Shown here: piece after piece, positions 28,737 to 37,843 of the stretch
Numbering within the stretch: the first letter of the stretch is position 1
Layout: each line of letters starts with the position of its first letter
DNA from: Polynucleobacter sp. MWH-S4W17
GTDB lineage: Bacteria; Pseudomonadota; Gammaproteobacteria; Burkholderiales; Burkholderiaceae
Length of the DNA stretch: 64,000 nt
Direction of reading: 5' to 3'
Assembly: GCF_018687535.1 (NCBI RefSeq)
Contig: NZ_CP061295.1
Location: 248,001 to 312,000, forward strand
Notes under the pieces: generated by a model
Told to the model about the DNA's origin: nothing
The model's database searches: none
Seen by the model: only the letters and a program-made list of their open reading frames with translations
Program-made: the position numbers and the translations under genes

Positions 28737-29393
28737 TTAACGTCCAGCAGTTTGACGCTGCAAGATGTTGGTGAACTCTTCAATGAAAGTTTCAAAGCGA
28801 ATGGAGAGGCGGTCTACATCAGTTGCTGCGCGGTTGTAAGCAACTACTGCTGGAATCGCAGCAAACAAACCAATCGCTGTAGCGATCAATGCTTCTGCGA
28901 TACCGGGAGCCACTGCAGAAAGGGTCGCGTTTTGCACGTTAGCCAAACCGCGGAAGGAGTGCATGATGCCCCAAACGGTGCCAAAGAGGCCGATATAGGG
29001 GGAGACTGAGCCTACGGATGCCAAGAAGGGTAGATTGGCTTCTAGGAGGTCCATTTCACGTTGGTAGGTGGCTTTCATGGCGCGACGGGCAGCGTCAATC
29101 TCACGACCTTTTGCAAATTCTTGCATCCCAGCCTCGAAAATATGCTCTAGGACCGCGTCATTGCGGTTATTGCGCTGGGCCGCCTCTAGGAGGGTATTGA
29201 GGTCTCCACCGGCCCAAAAGTCACGCTCAAAGCGCTCGGTATCCTGGCGGACCCCACGTAAAACAGCGGTTTTCTTAAAAATAATGGTCCAAGAGGCCAC
29301 GGACATGCTGAGTAATAACAACATTACCAGCTGTACTAATAGGCTGGCATTGAGGACTAGGGAGAGGAATGAGAGGTCTTGTGTAGAGGTCAT
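28737..29393 (-). CDS. tolQ: Tol-Pal protein TolQ
   Basis: 218 residues, ExbB/TolQ/MotA family, three predicted membrane helices: about 12-32, 120-145 and 160-180. The block SVSPYIGLFGTVWGIMHSF and the AEALIATAIGLFAAIPAVVAYN helix are typical. With TolR it forms the proton channel of the Tol system. Divergent from glyA with a 76-base gap; ybgC, often upstream of tolQ, is absent here. Confidence 0.95.
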   Translation of the reverse strand: MTSTQDLSFLSLVLNASLLVQLVMLLLLSMSVASWTIIFKKTAVLRGVRQDTERFERDFWAGGDLNTLLEAAQRNNRNDAVLEHIFEAGMQEFAKGREIDAARRAMKATYQREMDLLEANLPFLASVGSVSPYIGLFGTVWGIMHSFRGLANVQNATLSAVAPGIAEALIATAIGLFAAIPAVVAYNRAATDVDRLSIRFETFIEEFTNILQRQTAGR

Positions 29394-29469
29394 GGTGGAT
29401 TTTGTATGATGTAGGTTGATTTTACTAAGTTAATTCACTCAGCAATCCAACTTTTTCAGGATTATCACC

Positions 29470-30714
29470 ATGTTTGACCGTCAAAACACTTTAGCCAAAA
29501 CCGACCCCCAGTTATGGGCAGCCATTCAGAACGAAAATAAGCGTCAGGAAGACCATATTGAGCTGATTGCTTCTGAGAACTACACCTCACCAGCGGTAAT
29601 GGAGGCTCAAGGCTCTCAGTTGACCAATAAGTACGCTGAAGGCTATCCAGGCAAGCGCTATTACGGCGGTTGTGAATTCGTGGACGTGGCTGAGCAATTA
29701 GCGATCGATCGCGTCAAAGCATTATTTGGTGCTGAAGCAGCAAACGTACAACCGCATTGCGGCGCATCTGCCAACCAAGCTGTGTTCTTGGCTTTCTTAA
29801 AACCAGGCGATACCTTCATGGGTATGAGTCTTGCTGAAGGCGGTCACTTGACCCACGGCATGGCGTTGAACATGAGCGGCAAATGGTTTAATCCGATCGC
29901 TTACGGCCTTGATAAAAACGAAGAGATTGATTACGAGCAAATGGAACGTCTCGCTCGTGAGCACAAACCAAAATTGATTATTGCTGGCGCCTCCGCTTAC
30001 TCTCTAAAAATAGATTTCGAGCGCATTGGTAAATTAGCCAAGGAAGTGGGCGCAATTTTTATGGTCGATATGGCTCACTATGCTGGCTTGATAGCTGCGG
30101 GTGTTTATCCAAACCCAGTTCCCCATGCAGACATCGTTACCTCCACAACGCACAAGAGCTTGCGTGGCCCCCGTGGCGGCATTATTTTGATGAAGGCTGA
30201 GCATGAGAAGGCGATTAACTCTGCAGTGTTCCCAGGCTTACAGGGTGGTCCTTTGATGCATGTGATAGCCGGTAAGGCGGCAGCATTTAAAGAGGCACAG
30301 GAGCCGAGTTTTATTGATTACCAAAAACAAGTTGTTGCGAATGCAAAAGTACTTGCTGAGACTTTAATTGCACGTGGCTTACGTATCGTTTCTGGCGGAA
30401 CAGATTCTCATGTGATGTTGGTGGATCTGCGTGCCAAGAAAATGACCGGTAAAGAGGCTGAGCGTGTTTTAGGTGAAGCGCACATCACTTGCAATAAGAA
30501 CGGCATTCCAAATGATCCAGAAAAACCAATGGTGACCAGCGGCATTCGTTTGGGTTCACCAGCAATGACTACGCGTGGATTTAAAGAAGCAGAAGCAAAA
30601 CAAGTTGGAAACTTTATTGCGGATGTTTTAGATAATCCAACTGATCCTGAGAACATTGCTAAAGTGCGTGCTCAAGTTTCTGAGCTCACGAAGCGTTTCC
30701 CAGTTTACGGTTAA
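29470..30714 (+). CDS. glyA: Serine hydroxymethyltransferase
   Basis: PLP enzyme interconverting serine and glycine with tetrahydrofolate, a main source of one-carbon units. 414 residues. PLP-lysine block [14 protein letters not shown] at about residues 224-237 and the [13 protein letters not shown] segment are intact. The ATG follows a CAGGA site. nrdR lies 39 bases downstream, a frequent glyA-nrdR neighbour pair in proteobacteria. Confidence 0.97.
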   Translation: MFDRQNTLAKTDPQLWAAIQNENKRQEDHIELIASENYTSPAVMEAQGSQLTNKYAEGYPGKRYYGGCEFVDVAEQLAIDRVKALFGAEAANVQPHCGASANQAVFLAFLKPGDTFMGMSLAEGGHLTHGMALNMSGKWFNPIAYGLDKNEEIDYEQMERLAREHKPKLIIAGASAYSLKIDFERIGKLAKEVGAIFMVDMAHYAGLIAAGVYPNPVPHADIVTSTTHKSLRGPRGGIILMKAEHEKAINSAVFPGLQGGPLMHVIAGKAAAFKEAQEPSFIDYQKQVVANAKVLAETLIARGLRIVSGGTDSHVMLVDLRAKKMTGKEAERVLGEAHITCNKNGIPNDPEKPMVTSGIRLGSPAMTTRGFKEAEAKQVGNFIADVLDNPTDPENIAKVRAQVSELTKRFPVYG

Positions 30715-30753
30715 GCAAACAATCAGCAACCCAACTAAGAAAAGAAGAGCTCA

Positions 30754-31200
30754 TTGCGCTGCCCTTTTTGCCATAACGAAGATACCCAGGTTTTAGATAC
30801 CCGGGTATCGGACGAAGGCGATACCATTCGCCGTCGTCGCCGTTGTGCCAAGTGCGATAAGCGCTTTACTACTTATGAGCGTGTGGAATTGGTACTACCG
30901 GCTATCGTTAAGAAAAATGGTAGCCGCGTTGAATACAGCCATGACAAGTTGGCTAGCTCAATTAAGTTAGCCTTACGTAAGCGTCCAGTCTCTTCAGACT
31001 CCGTAGATGAATCGATCGCACGTATCGAAGAAAAGCTTCTTAGTCTTGGTGAAAAAGAGATCCCGAGCGAGCGCGTGGGTGAGCTAGTAATGCGCGAACT
31101 CAAGCGCCTAGACAAGGTAGCTTATATCCGCTTTGCTTCGGTTTACCGAAGCTTTGCGGACATTGAGTCTTTTGAGAGCGCTTTAAAAGAGTTGAAATAA
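30754..31200 (+). CDS. nrdR: Transcriptional repressor NrdR
   Basis: 148 residues. A zinc ribbon [16 protein letters not shown] with a second Cys pair [12 protein letters not shown], followed by an ATP-cone ([20 protein letters not shown]). NrdR senses ATP/dATP and represses ribonucleotide reductase genes. The start is TTG, needed to give the invariant Met-Arg-Cys-Pro N-terminus; a GAAGAG stretch precedes it. Confidence 0.95.
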   Translation: MRCPFCHNEDTQVLDTRVSDEGDTIRRRRRCAKCDKRFTTYERVELVLPAIVKKNGSRVEYSHDKLASSIKLALRKRPVSSDSVDESIARIEEKLLSLGEKEIPSERVGELVMRELKRLDKVAYIRFASVYRSFADIESFESALKELK

Positions 31201-31203
31201 ATC

Positions 31204-31368
31204 TTAAGATTTTTCTTGTTTTGATGTGGTTGCGCTGACACTTTTTACTTCCTTAGTGCGATTTTCTATATTTTTCAGGGATTCCCATAGCTCAGCCGCA
31301 CTTAGCGCACCGCTTTGATGTAGGCCGTCTAAGGTTTCGATCATCTCGACGAAAATTCTCTCCCTCAT
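31204..31368 (-). CDS. Possible small protein, 54 residues
   Basis: Open frame on the minus strand, ATG at 31368, ending in TAA four bases from the nrdR stop (convergent). The predicted product begins MRERIFVEMIETLDGLHQSG and continues through LSAAELWESLKNI to a Lys/Ser-rich end; it looks amphipathic helical. There is no clear Shine-Dalgarno sequence (only AAGAC). I recognise no family. It is the only substantial open frame in the 289-base gap between nrdR and the downstream toxin gene. Confidence 0.35.
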   Translation of the reverse strand: MRERIFVEMIETLDGLHQSGALSAAELWESLKNIENRTKEVKSVSATTSKQEKS

Positions 31369-31463
31369 TTTTATATTTGTCTTGGTGTGAATTTAGCATC
31401 GAGAACTCGTCTTTAAAAGTTTTCTAAATGGCTATTTCCATTGAGTGGTCTTTAAATGTATAC

Positions 31464-31481
31464 TGTAATCGATTGGTTACA
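31464..31481. promoter_or_regulatory. Imperfect palindrome at toxin-antitoxin promoter
   Basis: TGTAA and TTACA arms flank an 8-base centre directly downstream of a good -10-like TATACT (31459-31464), nine bases before the toxin ATG. The position suggests an operator for the downstream addiction module. The arms are short, so this is a weak call. Confidence 0.4.
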
Positions 31482-31489
31482 ATTGATGT

Positions 31490-31792
31490 ATGTATGAAAT
31501 CGATAAAACAGTTGAATTTGAACTCTGGCTTAGCTCTATTCGCGACCCTTTAACTCGAGGTAGATTGTTGGCAAGGTTGCGCAGAGTTGCTTTAGGGAAT
31601 TTGGGGGACGTTGCTTCAATATCTGAGTCAAACGGGATTTGGGAGATGCGTGAGCATTTTGGTGCTGGCTGGAGAATGTATTACTTAAGGCGCGGAAGGG
31701 TAGTTATCTTAATGTTGGGCGGTGGTTCTAAAGCAACTCAAAATGCTGATATTAGAAAAGTTAAGCAAATGCTTCTGGCGATGGAGGATTAA
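31490..31792 (+). CDS. RelE/ParE-superfamily addiction-module toxin
   Basis: 100 residues. The pattern FELWLSSIRDPLTRGRLLARLRR, GDVASISESNGIWEMREHFGAGWRMYYL and a final hydrophobic strand VVILMLGGGSK is that of the small toxin paired with a HigA-like antidote. These block translation or replication depending on branch; the target here is not deducible. The stop directly abuts the antitoxin ATG. Confidence 0.8.
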   Translation: MYEIDKTVEFELWLSSIRDPLTRGRLLARLRRVALGNLGDVASISESNGIWEMREHFGAGWRMYYLRRGRVVILMLGGGSKATQNADIRKVKQMLLAMED

Positions 31793-32095
31793 ATGAAAAA
31801 GACAAAAAAAATAAAAATAAAAGATATATCTAAATTTGATGTCGTAGATTACTTAAAAACCGATGCAGATATTGCTGGATACTTGACAGCTGTACTAGAA
31901 GATGGCGATCCCGCTTTATTTGTAGCTGCTATTGGCGACATTGCCAGAGCAAAGGGAATGAGCGACATTGCTAAAAAGAGCGGCGTTACTAGAGAGTCCC
32001 TTTATAGAGCTTTAAAAATTGAGGCGCGACCACGTTTTGAGACTGTGACTAGAGTCATACATGCGTTAGGCATGAGATTAACTGTTCATGCATAA
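31793..32095 (+). CDS. HigA-like addiction-module antidote protein
   Basis: 100 residues, starting immediately after the toxin stop. FDVVDYLKTDADIAGYLTAV followed by FVAAIGDIARAKGMSDIAKK and a GVTRESLYRALK helix-turn-helix match the probable addiction-module antidote family. The antitoxin binds the toxin and likely represses at the palindrome upstream. A hairpin terminator follows. Confidence 0.85.
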   Translation: MKKTKKIKIKDISKFDVVDYLKTDADIAGYLTAVLEDGDPALFVAAIGDIARAKGMSDIAKKSGVTRESLYRALKIEARPRFETVTRVIHALGMRLTVHA

Positions 32096-32097
32096 AT

Positions 32098-32126
32098 AAA
32101 TATGGACTGCAATGCAGTCCATATTT
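32098..32126. terminator. Bidirectional intrinsic-type hairpin
   Basis: AAATATGGACTGCA paired with TGCAGTCCATATTT around one central base, three bases after the antitoxin stop and 28 before the adk stop. The genes converge here, so the hairpin may end both transcripts, although the T-run is short and the inner bases must form the loop. Confidence 0.6.
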
Positions 32127-32153
32127 ACATCCAAAAATTGCGAAAGCAATTAA

Positions 32154-32867
<714 letters not shown>

Positions 32868-32943
32868 TTAGATACCTATTGCCTAGGATTATCCCCGAGA
32901 AGTTGCAAGCTACTGAGGTTTTGGCTTTTAGCCTTAGGTTGGC

Positions 32944-33708
32944 CTAGGAGCGAGCTAGCATCTGCCGCACTCTTTCCAGGTCCTCTGGGGTATCGACGCC
33001 AGCCGGTGGAGCTTCTGAGGCGATATGAACTGCTATGCGATAACCATTCCAGAGGGCGCGCAGCTGCTCTAGGGCTTCAGCTTGCTCTGGAGGAGCTGGC
33101 TCTAGACGGGTATAGGCCTGTAAAAAGTCAGCTCTATAGGCATAGATCCCCAGATGGCGTAAATGATCTGTTTTTTGATCGACTTGCGGATCCCTCACAA
33201 ATGGAATAGGTGCTCTAGAAAAATAGAGCGCCTCGCCAGCGCGATTGAGAACGACTTTCACAACATTGGGATTATTGATCTCTGTGGCATCGGTAATGGG
33301 TACAGCAACTGTGGAGATGGCGCACTCTTGATGCTCTGCCAAAGTGCTAGCAACTTGATTAATCAATTCCGGCGGAATGAGTGGCTCATCACCCTGCACA
33401 TTCACAATCAATGCATTACTGGGTAATTTAAGTAGCTGCGCAACCTCTGCAATACGATCGGTTCCGGTTGGATGATCTGCGCTAGTCAGTAAACACTCAA
33501 TGCGGTACTCATCACAAGCCGCTTGTATTTCTGGTGAATCAGTTGCCACTACAACGCTGTGCGCAAGTGATTGCTTGGCGCGCTCTGCAACCCGAATGAC
33601 CATGGGTTTGCCACCAATGTCAGCTAGAGGTTTTCGAGGCAAGCGAGTAGATCCCAACCTAGCGGGAATTACTACTAAAAAATCTGCAGCCTTTGAGTCA
33701 GCGTCCAT
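32944..33708 (-). CDS. kdsB: CMP-Kdo synthetase (3-deoxy-manno-octulosonate cytidylyltransferase)
   Basis: Activates Kdo with CTP for transfer to lipid A. 254 residues. VIPARLGSTRLPRKPL at residues 12-27 and IVNVQGDEPLI identify the family, and the ADHPTGTDRIAEV segment is intact. Sits with lpxK and the Trm112-type gene in a lipid A-Kdo cluster transcribed leftward. It supplies the residue to which WaaC adds heptose. Confidence 0.96.
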   Translation of the reverse strand: MDADSKAADFLVVIPARLGSTRLPRKPLADIGGKPMVIRVAERAKQSLAHSVVVATDSPEIQAACDEYRIECLLTSADHPTGTDRIAEVAQLLKLPSNALIVNVQGDEPLIPPELINQVASTLAEHQECAISTVAVPITDATEINNPNVVKVVLNRAGEALYFSRAPIPFVRDPQVDQKTDHLRHLGIYAYRADFLQAYTRLEPAPPEQAEALEQLRALWNGYRIAVHIASEAPPAGVDTPEDLERVRQMLARS

Positions 33709-33729
33709 TAAAAAATGATTTTTATTAAA

Positions 33730-33909
33730 TTAAGCGATTTCATCAGCGCTAAGGCTGCGCGCTTCTTCCACCAGCATTACCGGCACATCATCCCGAATGG
33801 GGTAAGCCAAGCGGTCAGCTTTGCAAATGAGTTCATGTTTCTCGGCATTTAAATGCAATTGGCTTTTGCATAAAGGGCAAACCAAAATATCGAGCAGTCG
33901 TTTATCCAT
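33730..33909 (-). CDS. Trm112-family small zinc-binding protein
   Basis: 59 residues. The N-terminus [18 protein letters not shown] holds a CPLC pair, with a third Cys in [20 protein letters not shown]; this is the Trm112 (YcaR) family. Family members act as partner proteins of methyltransferases. It is between lpxK and kdsB, the usual location in proteobacteria. The classic fourth cysteine is absent. Confidence 0.88.
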   Translation of the reverse strand: MDKRLLDILVCPLCKSQLHLNAEKHELICKADRLAYPIRDDVPVMLVEEARSLSADEIA

Positions 33910-33981
33910 GATTTCTTTGCAGTGATCTAAATGAAGAGTTTAAATATATGAGGACACAGTGTAGTGCTATGTACGCTAAAC

Positions 33982-35073
33982 CTACAAGGTATAGCGATAA
34001 GGATTAGGTCTTTGCAGGATAGATTGGAGCCAGTCAGCCAGGCTATCCGGAAGGGCAAGAGTCATTGGCACTACCCAAATACGTTCATCTGTAATCGTGG
34101 TGCATTTCACGGCATCTTTTTCGGTGATGAGGATGCATTGCGCGTTGATCTTCTCAAAGAACTCAGGGGTATAGGTCGCATGATCAGGCAAAGGAATCGA
34201 TTTAGCGGCAATGCCCTGTTTGAGTAGATCGTCAAAAAAGCGTTGTGGATTACCCAAGGCAGCAACAGCAGTAATTTTGTTTGGTAGATAGCTATCCGCA
34301 ATTTGAACAAGCGTCTGCGTATTGGTGGGATTGATTAATTGGTAGGCATTACCTAAATGACCCAAGAGTGAAAATGCGCGACGCCCTAAAAAGTATTCAT
34401 CCTGGGGGCCAAGCTTAGTTTCAATATCCTTTGTTTTTCCAGTAAAAAGGGTAGCATCGCGTTCGCGTGTCGCTGGTTCACGCAAAGGACCGGCGGGCAG
34501 CAAAAAGCGATTGCCTTCGCCGCGTCCATCACGCACTACGAATTCGATATCACGACCACCTTCGCGAGCAGGCCAGCGGGCTAAGCCGCTATGTTGCAAG
34601 CCATCATCACTAATGATGACGTTTACATTGGGCGAATGCTTGAGCAAGGCCCCAATAGTTCTTTGACGTTTTGGAAAAACCCAAATCGGAAATTGATCGT
34701 GCGTACGTTTTGCAATCAAGACTGGTTCATCGCCAACTAAAGCAGGATCAGAATTGCCGTGTACTTGTAAGGGTGCTGTTTGTGAAGAGGAGCCATAGCC
34801 TCTACTGATAATGCCGGGCCTCCATCCAAGTTGCTGTAAGCGTTCTGCTAAAGCAATCACGATAGGCGTCTTGCCAGTGCCGCCTACGCGGATATTGCCC
34901 ACAATAATCACCGGTACTGGAGCAGGCTTTTGTTTTACTAAGCCCGTATCCAGAATTAACTTACGCATACGCACCACTAGGCCATAAAGCCAAGAGAGTG
35001 GCCATAGCAATAAGCTTGTAGGACCACGTCTTTCCCAGAACTTAGGTGCTTTACGGGAAAAAGAAAAGGACAT
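33982..35073 (-). CDS. lpxK: Tetraacyldisaccharide 4'-kinase
   Basis: Inner-membrane kinase that phosphorylates the 4' position of the lipid A disaccharide. 363 residues. Walker A GNIRVGGTGKTP and a following IISRGYGSS segment, plus VGDEPVLIAKR and IISDDGLQHSGLAR, are the expected motifs. Upstream is exbD (27 bases). Encoded in the exbB-exbD-lpxK-Trm112-kdsB-adk run. Confidence 0.95.
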   Translation of the reverse strand: MSFSFSRKAPKFWERRGPTSLLLWPLSWLYGLVVRMRKLILDTGLVKQKPAPVPVIIVGNIRVGGTGKTPIVIALAERLQQLGWRPGIISRGYGSSSQTAPLQVHGNSDPALVGDEPVLIAKRTHDQFPIWVFPKRQRTIGALLKHSPNVNVIISDDGLQHSGLARWPAREGGRDIEFVVRDGRGEGNRFLLPAGPLREPATRERDATLFTGKTKDIETKLGPQDEYFLGRRAFSLLGHLGNAYQLINPTNTQTLVQIADSYLPNKITAVAALGNPQRFFDDLLKQGIAAKSIPLPDHATYTPEFFEKINAQCILITEKDAVKCTTITDERIWVVPMTLALPDSLADWLQSILQRPNPYRYTL

Positions 35074-35099
35074 GAAGAATATTTTTCTTTGTTCTGAAG

Positions 35100-35564
35100 T
35101 TATTTTTTGGTTTGACTGCTAAACACGATATTCGAGAGATTGGCATCACGCGCCGCTTCCAGTGCACTCATCACTGATTGGTGGGGCGCCTTGGCATCCG
35201 CATCAATATTGACCTGCAGAGAGCTGACGCCTTCCTTCTGATTGCTTTGTCCGTTTAACTGAGTTAATGCATTACTAAGCTGTGATCGATCGGTGACTTT
35301 GCCATTAACAGCGAAGCGGCCATCGCGACTGACTGCAATATGAATTTGCTTGACCTCTGCTTGGCTCTCATTGCCATTGGCGGTGGGTAAGGTAATGGCG
35401 AGTTCTTGATACCGTGTGAAGGTTGTAGAGATCATTAAAAAGATTAGCACCACCAATAGCACATCAATAAAAGGAATCAGATTGATTTCTGGTTCTACAG
35501 ATGGAGTACTGCTCCCAAGAGAAAATTGTCTCTTAGCTCGTGGGTGCGTTTCTAGCCAACTCAT
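35100..35564 (-). CDS. exbD: ExbD/TolR-family biopolymer transport protein
   Basis: 154 residues. EINLIPFIDVLLVVLIFLMI includes the single transmembrane helix with the conserved Asp, followed by a periplasmic domain. Overlaps exbB by four bases. Distinct from tolR at 28294. With ExbB it energises a TonB-type system or another trans-envelope process; no tonB gene is nearby. In many betaproteobacteria this pair precedes lpxK. Confidence 0.87.
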   Translation of the reverse strand: MSWLETHPRAKRQFSLGSSTPSVEPEINLIPFIDVLLVVLIFLMISTTFTRYQELAITLPTANGNESQAEVKQIHIAVSRDGRFAVNGKVTDRSQLSNALTQLNGQSNQKEGVSSLQVNIDADAKAPHQSVMSALEAARDANLSNIVFSSQTKK

Positions 35565-36211
35565 TTTGTAATGTCAGCAGCGTCGTTTGGATAAAGCTTT
35601 TTGAAAAGTTGACGAGTAAATTCTTCGCATTCACGTTGACGTTGATTTGCCATTGCGCGCAAACCACGCCAAGCAGCAAGAGCTGGAATAGCAATCAATA
35701 GTCCAAATGCAGTGTTATACAAAGCGACTGATATACCGTGTGCCAATTGTTGTGGACTGCCGGCAGCACCATTGATTGCCCCTTGGCTGCCAAAGATTTC
35801 AATCATGCCCACTACGGTGCCAAATAAACCCAGTAGCGGAGCGACCGTGGCGATCGTGGCAAGGGCACCTAAGTAGCGGTCCAGCTTAAGCCAAGTGCTT
35901 TGTGCGCTCACCTGCAGCTCCTCCAGCGCAGCATCAGTACTACTGCCGGCTAATTTCTCTTTTAGTGCGCATGCCAATAAAGGACTTGCAGGAGAAAGGT
36001 TGGCCAATTCTGCAATCTGCTGCACAGAAACGGTTGATTTGTTTCCAACCAACTGATTTGCAAGAGAAAAGACGCTTTCCAGACAGTTTTTGGGGAATAT
36101 ATGCGTTTGACGTAGATACCAGCCTCGCTCTATGGCGATTGCAAGACCCAATATGGAAATGATGAGGAGGGGCCAAATAGGCCAGCCAGCGGATAGTAAG
36201 ATGGAGTACAT
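35561..36211 (-). CDS. exbB: ExbB/TolQ/MotA-family proton channel protein
   Basis: 216 residues with three hydrophobic segments: 8-25, about 110-135 and about 155-178. APLLGLFGTVVGMIEIFGSQ and the HGISVALYNTAFGLLIAIPA helix are the family signature. Heads the lpxK operon; the 313-base region upstream contains the promoter and possible DnaA boxes. Confidence 0.88.
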   Translation of the reverse strand: MYSILLSAGWPIWPLLIISILGLAIAIERGWYLRQTHIFPKNCLESVFSLANQLVGNKSTVSVQQIAELANLSPASPLLACALKEKLAGSSTDAALEELQVSAQSTWLKLDRYLGALATIATVAPLLGLFGTVVGMIEIFGSQGAINGAAGSPQQLAHGISVALYNTAFGLLIAIPALAAWRGLRAMANQRQRECEEFTRQLFKKLYPNDAADITK

Positions 36212-36524
36212 AAGCTCAGTACTTTAGCTGAATTAAAAAGCCTGTTTCGGAAACCTAGCCTGTGGATAACTCTGTGCAAAACTTTTTTGAATTCGCTCTG
36301 TAAGTCCTTGATACATGGTTGACTCGGTTTTATATTGCATTCAATTAAATTTATTGGATGCATTAATTCCTATATAAATCAATGGCTTATATTTTTAATG
36401 TTGGATTTATGAGACGTTTTGGGTCAGTAATTACTTACTTATGAGCATTAAACCTAGAGTGAATCTGCATCTGTGGATATTTATTGGCGCCTAAGCCAGA
36501 TGGTTGTGAGATTAAAGAGAAAAA
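36212..36524. other. 313-base gene-free region between exbB and xseA
   Basis: Divergent region expected to hold the exbB and xseA promoters. It is AT-rich and has no open frame with a ribosome site. It contains two sequences matching the DnaA box consensus or one base off (36261-36269, 36472-36480). No RNA gene fold was recognised. Confidence 0.6.
36261..36269 (+). promoter_or_regulatory. DnaA-box match
   Basis: TGTGGATAA is the exact complement of the consensus TTATCCACA. A second, one-base-different copy (TGTGGATAT) lies at 36472-36480 in the same gap. Two copies could be chance or titration/regulatory sites; no origin genes are nearby. Confidence 0.35.
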
Positions 36525-37745
36525 ATGTCGGAAATATCAAGGGAAATTCTGAGTGTTGGCGATCTAAACCGCGCCATTGCTGCCTCTTTAGAGGACCGTT
36601 TCGACACTGTATGGGTGAGCGGGGAGATTTCCAACTTCAAGGCTTATGACAGCGGGCACTGGTATTTCTCGTTAAAGGACGCAGAAGGTCAGATTCGCTG
36701 TGTCATGTTCCGTGGTCGCAACGGCCAAGTAGGGTTCATGCCGCAATCTGGGGACTTGGTTGAGGTCAGCGCCAGTCTGGGCATGTATGTTCCTCGTGGA
36801 GATATTCAGCTCACTATTCAGACCTTACGACGCGCTGGTATGGGTGGTCTATACGAAGCCTTCCTAAAGCTCAAAGCCAAACTTGCTAAAGAAGGTTTGT
36901 TTGATGATGAGCGCAAACGCGAGATACCAACACATCCGAGATCCATCGGCATCATCACATCACCACAAGCAGCTGCACTTAAGGATGTCTTAAGCACTTT
37001 AGCGAGAAGAGCGCCACATATTCCGATTGTGATTTATCCAACCTTGGTTCAAGGTCCTGATGCACCCGCTGGAATTATTGCCGCACTCAAAGCTGCTAAT
37101 AAAGAAAAAGCAGTCGATGTCATATTGCTAGTGCGCGGTGGTGGCAGCATTGAAGATCTATGGGCTTTTAATGATGAACAGCTTGCATATGTGATTGCAG
37201 ATTCATCCATCCCAGTGGTCAGTGGTGTTGGACATGAAACCGACTTCACCATTGCCGACTTTGTTGCCGACCTCCGTGCACCAACTCCGACGGGCGCGGC
37301 AGAGCTTGCAGCACCACGCCGAGATCAAATGCTGCAGGAGCTCGATGCCATCATGCAAGCGCTTCTCCAGCGCATTAATCAACGAGTTGAGCGCGAGGCG
37401 CAAACCTTAGATCAATTGGCTCTGAGGCTCAGCCATGCTTTGCCCAATCCCGATCGTATGCGCGAACAAATTAATAGCTGGCAGCAACGATTAAACCAAG
37501 CATGGTCAGTGCATATAGAAAGCTGGAAGCGTAATCAAGTGCACTACCAGTCTCAGTTAGAGATGCTCAATCCGCAGAGAACGCTGGAGCGTGGGTATGC
37601 GGTTATTCTGAACAAAGAAAAAGATCAACTACACGCGATACGCAAGCCTAGTGAGCTAAATGTGGAAAACACATATCAAGTGCAATTAGCTGAGGGTCAA
37701 GTAGACGTACAATTTTCAGAAATAAATCCAGTGGAAAGCAATTAA
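36525..37745 (+). CDS. xseA: Exodeoxyribonuclease VII large subunit
   Basis: 406 residues. The OB-fold N-terminus (WVSGEISNFKAYDSGHWYFS) and the catalytic-domain blocks IGIITSPQAAALKDV, LLVRGGGSIEDLWAFND and VVSGVGHETDFTIADFVADL are characteristic, as is the C-terminal RTLERGYAVI motif. It degrades single-stranded DNA with XseB, whose gene is not here. Slightly shorter than the E. coli protein. Confidence 0.96.
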   Translation: MSEISREILSVGDLNRAIAASLEDRFDTVWVSGEISNFKAYDSGHWYFSLKDAEGQIRCVMFRGRNGQVGFMPQSGDLVEVSASLGMYVPRGDIQLTIQTLRRAGMGGLYEAFLKLKAKLAKEGLFDDERKREIPTHPRSIGIITSPQAAALKDVLSTLARRAPHIPIVIYPTLVQGPDAPAGIIAALKAANKEKAVDVILLVRGGGSIEDLWAFNDEQLAYVIADSSIPVVSGVGHETDFTIADFVADLRAPTPTGAAELAAPRRDQMLQELDAIMQALLQRINQRVEREAQTLDQLALRLSHALPNPDRMREQINSWQQRLNQAWSVHIESWKRNQVHYQSQLEMLNPQRTLERGYAVILNKEKDQLHAIRKPSELNVENTYQVQLAEGQVDVQFSEINPVESN

Positions 37746-37807
37746 CAGTGTAGTGTTTTCGGGTGTGATATCAACCCCGATTACCGTTATAAGCTATATA
37801 GAATAAT

Positions 37808-37841
37808 GGTTATTATACAAATAAATTTTTGTATAATAACC
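37808..37841. promoter_or_regulatory. Perfect palindrome containing a -10 box, abutting a start codon
   Basis: Arms GGTTATTATACAAA and TTTGTATAATAACC, six-base centre, two bases before the ATG at 37844. The right arm holds TATAAT (37832-37837), which would place the transcription start at about the A of the ATG. The left arm has the same box on the other strand. This suggests an autoregulated, leaderless promoter. Confidence 0.65.
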
Positions 37842-37843
37842 AA

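Noticed and set aside
31190..31215. Terminator after nrdR (AAATCTTAAGATTT)
   Set aside because: The palindrome has no room for a loop and is only weakly GC-paired.
34107..34310. Minus-strand frame inside lpxK
   Set aside because: Same strand, different frame, no signals; lpxK is complete.
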